DNA of 64,000 nucleotides from Atopsyche davidsoni (taxonomy: Eukaryota; Arthropoda; Insecta; Trichoptera; Hydrobiosidae). The stretch is taken from positions 5,121,001 through 5,185,000 of the forward strand of contig JAILWY010000028.1 in NCBI GenBank assembly GCA_022113835.1, in the 5' to 3' direction. Shown piece after piece: positions 55,561 through 64,000 of the stretch. Both the position numbers and the translations under genes were made by a program. The first letter of the stretch is position 1. The number at the start of each line of letters is the position of its first letter. The notes under the pieces are model-generated. The model was not told the origin of the DNA. It made no database searches and saw only the letters and a program-made list of their open reading frames with translations.

Positions 55561-58500
55561 ATGAATTGTGCCCAGAAATTAGATTTTGACGCTTGTGAAC
55601 GAGAGTTTACGTGGAGTGTGACAGATTTCTCAACAGAGAGCTCCTGTTGTGATATATCTGATTCTTTAAACAGTTCCCACGACTGTTTGAGCCCTGTGAA
55701 GTCACAGATACATCCCAGAAAGCTTGACTTTTCGCATAATGAAGACATGGAGGCCTTGCCGAGTGCTTCTCCGGCCAAACATACTGGATTGAGCCCCCCG
55801 TATCAAAGAGTTCGAGCTCTCAGGTAAATACTGTTAATTGTTAATCAACTTTGTCCTATTAAATAATGTAATTGTATGTATCTTAAGCCTTTTAAATTTT
55901 ACAAGCTCTGTGTATCCACATTCTAGGTATCTTTTTACACCTTGTTTATTCTTCTTACTCGAATGTGTTATGTTATTGTCTGTTATATTATTGTCTTGTT
56001 GTATTATTATGGCATCCATTAAATGTAAAAATATTGTGTTTTATTATATTTTACCACACCCGTCATGAGGCTATATGACTAAATATATGTTTTTTTATGT
56101 ATAAAATACGTTTAGAATTTTGTAATGCGCAATATTTATAAGAGAAAGTATTAAATAAAAAAAAAACCGAATCATATGATTTTACCTGTTGTGCCAAAAT
56201 GGCTGTCGTGGCTGTCATTTTCTAATATAATTAAAATATTGAAAGTTTACCCATAAATTACACCATGGAAAAGCACATCTTTGTGTTTTTTTTAATGAAA
56301 TATTTTGATGTTAATGATGTTTATTTAATGACTACAGTTGAATATATGTTTAGACAAGTTTTATATACGAAAGTCAGGCTTGCCCAATAGTATAATAGAA
56401 ATTTGGCTGCATGAATTTTCGTTAATTGTAATACTTTTTTTTTATACAGATTTATCATCAATATAGAAATATTATAGTTTAAATTAAAACTCTGAAATTA
56501 ATGCACGCGAACACTTAAAAAAATATGCATGTCCCCTGAGATATTTCTTATTAATATCGATGTTTGACCTCGTTTTTATAGATGTAATTCGTTACTTTCT
56601 TAAGTTTCTATAATTTATAATATTTTTTTATTACCGACAAACCTAATTTTTCATCAAAGTAGTGAATTAATACATATTTTAGAGTTTAATATTTTCAATT
56701 TATTAAAATTGCTTAGACAATACAGATGATTTGGTGTTGAGCTGTTTGATGTTTCTTGTCTTCCAATGTTTCAAAAATCTCTGAAGATGGTCCCAGCTGG
56801 GAACCAAAAAGCCGAAGAAAGAAAAACTTCAGTACTCAAAAAACCAATTCATTTGATAATAGCGACTGCCAAAACCTACGAACATAAAATACCTGTTATA
56901 ATATATTATTTTAAATGATATTGAAATATTTACAATATAACTTATTCAAAGTCCATTTTGTGATTGTATTTTTGTAGTGATAGATTTTACATAAAGTCTT
57001 GATTATAAATTCTTGAGAGTCTTGATTAAAAAGTAGCACAGCTGCCTGTTGATGCCAACCAAGATTGTCAGGGAAACTATTGCATCTAATTCGTTTATTC
57101 CTTGAGTGGTTATTTTTAGTATATTTATTGTTAAATAGCAATTCTACTTATGATATAACTAATGATAACCTATAGAAAATCTACACAAAAGTTGTTTTTC
57201 TTGAGTGCACTTTGATTATCGGAAGCAAATCATTTTATTTCCAACCGAATATAATTTGAAAAAATTGAATTTATAATCTTTTCTGTTAATATGTGAGGTT
57301 ACATTTTAAATTTGTATTTCTATAATTATGTAAAAATTGAATTTGTATTTTTAAGTTTTTCATTATTTCATTTACTTATCTGACAATATATCGAAGATAC
57401 AAGATGTATTTATACATTAAGTCATGAAAGTATTTTGTGTAAATCAGTGCAATAATGCAATTTAGGTAGCAATACATTAATCACGTTTAATTCTTAGTTC
57501 TGAAAATCACCATTATATTTGTGTGCTATTTTTTCAGGCTATTTGACACACCGGCTACCCCCAAGACCCTTATGGTGGAGTGCTCCACACCTACGCCCTC
57601 TGCCCCGCGACCGCGGTTCTGTCCGCCGCGCTTTGGTGCCCTGCGATTCCCTCCGCGCCCGGCAGCCCCGCCTGACACAGCGCGCCGCCGCCTCGAGCAC
57701 GATAGTTCATGGAGCAGCCAGGAAGAAGCTGAGCGTCCCCGTCACCTTATCTACCCTGAGGCCAATATCAATCCCTTCACTCCTGACGGTGAGCATTACT
57801 ATATTATGGTCTTAAATTCACATCTCAATGCAGTTGCAGTTAATGTTATTTTAATTATTGACATTTCAAAAAATAATTATTCAAATCCTTTATGATTTAT
57901 AAGAGTTGAGCTTAATATTTTCATAACAACTTAAAATTACTAATAGTAAAATATCTAGGCATTTAATAATTAACCTAAATTATTCTGTTTATTAATTTAT
58001 TCAAGGTATACTCCTCAACAAAAAGAAACGCACCCTATCGAAGACTTCCATGGCCTCTCCAACCGAAAACTCCCTTAACCTCTCTGTCTCCGCGCTAGAT
58101 GTCTCCGCCGATTCCGACGTACTCGAACAGCCTTGCAAGAAACTCAGGGTATGCATGCTGCTTAAATCATGTTAAATATGTTGTTAAGTACTAAATATAG
58201 TGTGATCATATTTTCTGTGTTCATGTTGTACTAATCTTTAATTTAATTAAATAATATACTTGTAGGAAGTACTAATATATGTAGTTCTAGTGCAATTTAA
58301 AAAAAAAATTGTACAAAATATAAAAGTATTTACTGGATTATATATTAAATTAAAACCAGCACTAAATATATTTGATAAAACATCAAAGCTTAAAAAGATG
58401 TCAACGATAATTTAATGTAGGGAAAGTTTAAATGTAGATTCAACATAATTTAGCAGTATAAAGCATGTGAAATATTTTTTTAAGTAACAATTATTTATAT

Positions 58501-61500
58501 TTTTGTACATGAAAGACCACCTACGGTTCTTAATAACTATTTTGCCATTGAATCTTTTTATCTGGTTTATAATTCAAGTCCAAGTTTCTCTAAAATTACA
58601 CTCTGTCGTTTCAGGAATCAAACATATCCCGCTACCATGAAGAGTTTGTAGAACAAGATCTGCTGGGCTGCGGCACGTTTGGCTCTGTACACCGCTGTGT
58701 GAATCGACTCGATGGCTGTGTGTATGCCGTAAAGCGCTCCCTTCGACCTGTGGCCGGCAGTGTGGGTGAGAAGACCGCCCTCAACGAAGTGTACGCGCAC
58801 GCCGTCCTCGGCAAACACAAACATGTAGTCAGGTTCGTCTAATTAATACATTTGTTCTGTAGTTTTAAATGAATGAATATTTGGCATTGAAATTTTAATT
58901 AACATTTATTTTTAATATTTTGAATAAAAATACTTGAGTGATTTTCCACATTTTTGTTTTTATTAGTGACCGGTTTCGCCAACCTTTCACGTTGGCATTA
59001 TCAAACAGAGTGAGATTTTATATAATACTAAGCAATTAGGTAAACAATTGTTAGAGGGAGAGGTTGTTGGAAAGAGAGAGAATGATTGTCAGGTGGTAAG
59101 GGCTAATGTGATTTTAATGTGCCTGACAAGTGGAGGATTCTATATAATTGCAAATTTTTGTGTTAATGGGGTAATTATCTAAAGTAGTGGCTTTGGGGTG
59201 TAGCAGCAGTTATCCTGAGTTGGGGGTTTGTTTAAAATTTAGAGATCAATCGCATAAAAGATAACACACCGGAGCACCTGCTTAATGACCAGGTTATTTT
59301 CAATAAGTCTCCATTATTATTCCCTATTGCTAAATCACATCTTTAAAAAAACATTCACTGTGCATATTCCTATTATTTACAGATAAACACACTACAGGAC
59401 AAACCCCAACTCAGGATAACTGCTGCTACACCCCAAAGCCACTACTTTAGATAATTACCCCATTAACACAAAAATTTGCAATTATATAGAATCCTCCACT
59501 TGTCAGGTACATTAAAATCACATTAGCCCTTACCACCTGACAATCACTCTCTCTCTTTCCAACAACCTCTCCCTCTAACAATTGTTTACCTAATTGCTTA
59601 GTATTATATAAAATCTCACTCTGTTTGATAATGCCAACGTGAAAGGTTGGCGAAACCGGTCACTAATAAAAACAAAAATGTGGAAAATCACTCGAGTATT
59701 TTTATTCAAAATATTAAAATGGAATTCCACCAAGTACTCTCTGTCAAAAATATTGAATTTATTATTTATTTTTAACGTATATTGTATCTTATGGTGCTTT
59801 GCAGATATTATTCGGCATGGGCGGAGGATGATCACATGATAATTCAAAATGAGTATTGCGACGGTGGCTCTCTGCAAGACGCTTTGGAGGCAGATGGTCC
59901 TCTCAGTGAACCACAGCTATTGGTGCTGCTCAGCCACGTTGCTGACGGCTTAAGGTATGTCTATTATTTATTTCTAGATACACAGTTTTTTAACGTTAAA
60001 ATCCTAATACCAACAGTTGCACCTTTTTTTTTACATTTGTATTTAATTTAAATGGGAGTATAAGTGGAATATCTTTTGCAGATACATTCACGCCATGTCA
60101 TTGGTACACATGGACATCAAGCCCGGAAACATCTTCTTATCTCACGAGGCGCCAGCGGAAGAGGAAGGAGAGCAGATAGGAGGGGCCTATGATTCTGCGG
60201 ATGACGGATTCGAGGAGACAGAAGAGCGTGTCGCTCCCATTCACGCTCCGCATCTTACCTACAAAATCGGTGATCTCGGTCACGTTACTTGCGTGTCTGC
60301 GCCCCGGCATGAAGAGGGCGACTGCCGCTACCTTTCCCTCGAAGTGCTGCAGGACGATCTTTCCAATCTTAGCAAGGCTGACATATTTGCACTTGGTAAT
60401 TAATTAAACATGATAGTTAGATTTTTCATATTTTGGTATTTATAAAATCAAAAAGGGTGACTCTTTTTATAAATTGTAGAATTATGTATTATAAATAACT
60501 GTTGCACGCTTTGCATGTTTAATATGTGGCAGTGCATTAATGCTGAATACTCTGTGCGGAGTGCTCGGTGCACCCTGGCAATTGCCTAGGCAATGATATG
60601 GTTTCTAACAGCGGAGGCCCCAAATCAGTGTCATGGGCCAATCATCGTGCCAACTTGCGAGTTTTTTTTTTGTGAAATTATTTTGCTATTGATATACATT
60701 GTAAAAACTTTCTGTTTCTAACTGCTGCGATTTAAGACTATGTAACTTTATATATCATTAATTTTTTATTTATCTCTTAGGTCTCACGATATATGAAGCG
60801 GGCGGCGGAGGCCCGCTGCCGAAAAATGGTCCAGAGTGGCAGGATATCCGCAACGGCAAGTTGAAGGACCTGCCCGGCTGCGGTCGGGAGCTCAACAATC
60901 TTATTAAGGTGAGTCTGCGTTGTGGTGATGTTAAGGCTTCAGTTACCGGTGTCAGTTGTAAATAATAATTTGTAAATCTTGTGAACGCTTGCAGCTCATG
61001 ACGGCTCCGGACACGGCGGCTCGGCCCTCTGCAGCACAGATCGTGCGCCACCCGCTGCTGTGCCCTGGCCGGCGCAAGAGCAACGAGCAGCTGGAGCGGG
61101 AACTCGAGGCCGCTAAACTCAAGAACCAGCTTCTCTTACGCCAATTGGAAGAGGCATCTAGGTAACAATTCCATTTACATATATGACTCGGTCAGCAAAA
61201 CTTGAAGTAATATTAAAAATTATGAATACTAAATTTTGTCACATCCCAGTTACAAGTTCAAGTACAATAATAAGTCTTTTGAAGTATCTTTACGGTCTCA
61301 TGATATTAATATATATTTTTTTTTATTTCCAGATGTCTCAAATCGATAACCCCTACAGTAGCATCTTTCAATAACATGACTTCGATCGGAAAACGGCAAT
61401 CGTTCAAGGCGAAGGGGCGAGGCTGTCACGGCTCGCCGCGCCCGTCCCCACAGTCGCCGGCCTCCAAGACTGGAGCCGACCTCCGCAGTAGCGGCGCCTT

Positions 61501-61561
61501 CCCGGTCAGAAGACAGACGAGGTCCTACAAGTTTGCCAGATCCACCAGTAGTAAATTCTAG
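55561..61561 (+). CDS. wee1: Wee1-like protein kinase
   Basis: Nuclear kinase that delays mitosis by phosphorylating the inhibitory Tyr of Cdk1. Product 620 residues. Exons: 55561-55823, 57538-57788, 58006-58148, 58615-58832, 59805-59954, 60082-60395, 60781-60908, 60995-61161 and 61333-61561; all phases fit. The N-terminal regulatory part is rich in SP/TP sites and keeps two Wee1 signatures, [12 protein letters not shown] (88-99) and NINPFTPD (164-171), plus a basic KKKR. Kinase domain: G-loop GCGTFGSV (237-244), K259 (AVKRS), catalytic HMDIKPGN (351-358; D353), and the Wee1-type IGDLGHVT with D406. An acidic insert lies between them, as in other Wee1 proteins. It is followed by [15 protein letters not shown]-terminal coiled stretch ([23 protein letters not shown]) and basic tail end at TAG. 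I used the ATG at 55561; no upstream in-frame ATG is better. AATAAA at 61597-61602. Confidence 0.94.
56733..56880 (+). repeat. Foldback repeat fragment in Wee1 intron 1
   Basis: ggtgttgagctgtttgatgtttcttgtcttccaatgttt is followed by CTGAAGA (56781-56787), T, and a good stem GGTCCCAG/CTGGGAACC, then AAAA. Same family as 40119, with G12 of the GAAA box changed to A. Confidence 0.5.
58968..59004 (-). ncRNA. Hammerhead-like motif in the left palindrome arm
   Basis: Minus-strand mirror of the 59625-59662 motif: TTGATAA, T, GCCAAC-loop-GTTGGC, GAAAC, CG, GTC. Core positions 3 and 8 are U and A rather than C and G. Confidence 0.5.
59625..59662 (+). ncRNA. Hammerhead-like motif in the right palindrome arm
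   Basis: TTGATAA (59625-59631), T, stem II GCCAAC (59633-59638) with GTTGGC (59646-59651), GAAA (59652-59655), a two-pair stem III C-CG-G, then the GTC site (59659-59661). The layout equals the PLE ribozyme, including the extra T. C3 and G8 of the consensus are U and A, which can still pair. Stem I is weak (AC with GT only). Confidence 0.5.
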
Positions 61562-64000
61562 ATCTGCCCCGCAGCCGCGCGCGTACTAGATTTCAAAATA
61601 AATTACCGTGAACCCTTGGATCGGCAACATATGCTGTCGATCGCGAGCGGACCAGTGAGTTTCTTGTTATAATCGAAGTCTGAGAATTGCAGTATATAAG
61701 CTGGAAATATAGATTATTATCCTGATATTACAATATATACTCTAACCTAGAGCGAAACGTGAATGATAAACAAAGAGTGAGAATCTAAACAATATGTTGG
61801 TATGTGTTTTTAACAGTGAGCTTGTGATTGTGTAAAGAATATTGTTACTCGGATGTAAGGTTGGCTCGAGTTTGTTGGTAGTCAAGTATATCGGTGCGAG
61901 GAGTTGATTTCGGTTGCTCTCTGAGAGGATATTCAGGACATCTGCATGTAAATTTTTTAAAACTATATATACTTCATGATTAGGCGTTCAAATGTACATT
62001 TGGTGCAGTGTGTTTGAAAAGCTATTATCTTTTACTAGTTCTCATAAGAGTAGTTAATTTTTTTATAAATATTTTTCCCACGATTTAACCACAGCTAATA
62101 TTGCTAGGCATCACTCGGTGACACGTTCCCCAATAGCATAAAATCTTTTACCGGAGCCTTGTTTTTTTGTTGTCGTTGATGTTGTTGTGATGTCCTTGGT
62201 GTCATCTTTTTAAAACATAGCCGCTTTTTACGTCTAAGTTGTTATTTATATTGTACAGATATGCTTAGTAGTAAGGTAAAAATTCTGCTTTTTTTTTTTT
62301 AAACATGACACCTCATAAAAGTGAATTCACTCGGTGTTTTTGTTATAGATTTAATTTCCAATTTACTTCAACCAAACGTTTTCAACCATAAATTATAATT
62401 AATTAAAATCGTGATATTAAAAAAAAAAAAATGTTTTAAAATTACATATTTGGTATGATTAAACCAATAATGAACAAATTACCATAGAAAATGTAGAATT
62501 TACTATAACATTATGTTATAAAATTTAACCATTAACTTGTGATTTTTAGCTATGTAGAAAAAAATATAATTAGTCATATTACATTTAATGCGTTCTTATA
62601 AAAAAAAATATAAACAATAGTTTTATTTCATAATGATACTAATCATTTGCATAACTTCAAGTCTTATAAAGTCGAAATTGATATTTATTAACTTAGATTT
62701 TGGGACTTGGTCCGATGGTCGCGTCGCATTGACAAATTTATCAGCCGCCGATTATTTCATTCTCACATCAAGTCAAGTTTGCATTTTTTAATATTTATTG
62801 TAAATAATATTTATTATTAAGAATTTAATTTTCGATTAGACTTTAATTACCACTGCACCAAATGTACTATATAACATTGATTATTTTATATTTTTGTTTG
62901 AGTCAATGTTTGAGTACGGATCGGAATAGAGTTTAAGGAATGCTGTCGATAATATTGTGAAGGTTTAAAATACTATTTGGCTCAATATTGACGTCCCTGT
63001 GTATGGACGATTGTGACGATGCTTCGAGTTTACAGACGAGTCGTTTAAAGCACGAGGAACACTAGTGACCTTGGACCGAGAGCTTGACCCAGCTTGCTCC
63101 GACTCTAAAATTGAAAACACTTGACTGCACAGAAAGCGTACTTAGAAAGATACCGTCGATTGTGTGTAGTGTTTTGGATGAAGTACTGAACACAGTAACG
63201 CCATCAGCAGGGGATCCACAACCCTCGTCCTCCAAAAGATCAAAACTGGGCATCATTCACAATCGGATATTCTTGTCCTCGGTCTGTCAAGTGACTCTTG
63301 ATTGATACAGTTTACCGCTGTATCCGGCCTTTCATTCGCGACCTGAACGGTGGCATCAATTATGCTGGGTTTTATCTTACTATCACTAAGGGGAGGATTT
63401 ATTGCGAATTATCTATTGATTTTATCAAAAATATTAATTAAGGGCTGCTGTCTATAGATAATGTGTTTTTAGTCCTGAACCAGGGCAATGCGACGGAAGT
63501 TGGAGGTTTTTGCCGTCGGTTCTAATCGTGTAGATAGTTCTGTGCCCATAAGCACACGCATGTCTCTGATAATGCATCAGTTGTTTGTGAACGTGTCCTC
63601 GAGCGAGTTACCGATGCGTCCTGATATTTGATGTCGGTGCTTCTTTGAAAATATAATTGTTTTTTTTCCAATTTGGACCTAGAGCGAAACGGCACACTGA
63701 TGCGCCGACCACTCTAGTATAAAGGGGGGTCTTTTTTTTCTTTTTTTTTTTATTCAACTACATAATAATTCTACTGATCTTTTTTTATGTTGAGACAGTT
63801 GTATTTACATATTTCGTTTTTCTCTAAATAATTGCATCGACTGTAGCACTTTAATTGAAAAAAATTGTTATTTAATTAATTCATAAATATTTTCACACAG
63901 ACTCCTCTTGTTCATAAATATAGTGAGCTTAAACTTATATTTATTTGGATTTTTAGTCGATAGGGCACCTATTTGTATGAATGATATTATTTTAAGAAAT
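61562..64000. other. Wee1 3' flank, no recognised gene
   Basis: Wee1 has a usable poly(A) signal at 61597, but the region to about 62300 may be a longer 3' UTR. An ORF of 73 codons at 63084-63305 has no match I recognise. The remainder is AT-rich. Confidence 0.4.

Larger units (their letters stand above)
58910..59722. repeat. Large palindrome (two arms of about 323 bases) in Wee1 intron 4
   Basis: Left arm 58910-59232 and right arm 59399-59722 are near-identical inverted copies around a loop of about 166 bases. Each arm runs from a TATTTTTATTCAAAATATT outer end through the GAAACCGGTCAC motif to CAGTTATCCTGAGTTGGGG at the inner end. It takes up most of the 972-base intron and ends 82 bases before exon 5. 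Confidence 0.9.

Noticed and set aside
63084..63305. 73-codon ORF after Wee1
   Set aside because: Ser/Thr-rich frame with an overlapping antisense frame, no domain and no splice context; kept only as part of the 3' flank.

Overview
This is a eukaryotic, intron-rich, AT-rich nuclear window, most likely from a moth or butterfly. The evidence is the insect-like proteins, short exons in long TE-filled introns, a Helitron with TC...CTAG ends, and piggyBac/TTAA, hAT, mariner and Penelope-like remnants. Exons were joined by eye from GT/AG borders, reading phase and family knowledge. No alignment or database search was run.

Layout. (1) 1-1745: diverged tandem repeats and a tRNA-SINE fragment. (2) 1845-4083, +: an orphan class A GPCR resembling GPR21/GPR52, with a piggyBac-type element just upstream of its last exon. 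(3) 4084-12847: intergenic DNA with foldback and MITE fragments. (4) 12848-20237, -: MAPKAP kinase 2, 8 exons, 346 codons. (5) 20238-21052: a short divergent promoter shared with (6) 21053-24739, +: NDUFS2, the complex I 49 kDa subunit, 10 exons, 466 codons. (7) 27170-38310: three copies of a small two-exon gene of unknown function. The second and third lie in adjacent direct duplicates. Unit 1 was split upstream of its gene by a Helitron block, which itself holds a TTAA element. Unit 2 was split downstream by a Penelope-like retroelement (PLE). (8) 39215-52207, +: an RMDN/PTPIP51-like tail-repeat protein, 9 exons, 393 codons, with an 8.7 kb first intron full of hAT, mariner, piggyBac-MITE and SINE debris. 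(9) 55561-61561, +: Wee1 kinase, 9 exons, 620 codons, with an 813-base perfect-looking foldback in intron 4. (10) 61562-64000: no recognised gene.

The host genes are ordinary single-copy genes: stress signalling (MK2), respiration (NDUFS2), organelle contact (RMDN) and G2/M control (Wee1). They do not form a joint pathway. The most unusual content is in the repeats. The PLE carries a readable hammerhead ribozyme and has a 5' inversion of the kind made by twin priming. A second repeat family, including both arms of the Wee1 intron palindrome, has the same ribozyme layout with a paired C3-to-U and G8-to-A change. The three-copy small gene family is the best candidate for an undescribed gene family.
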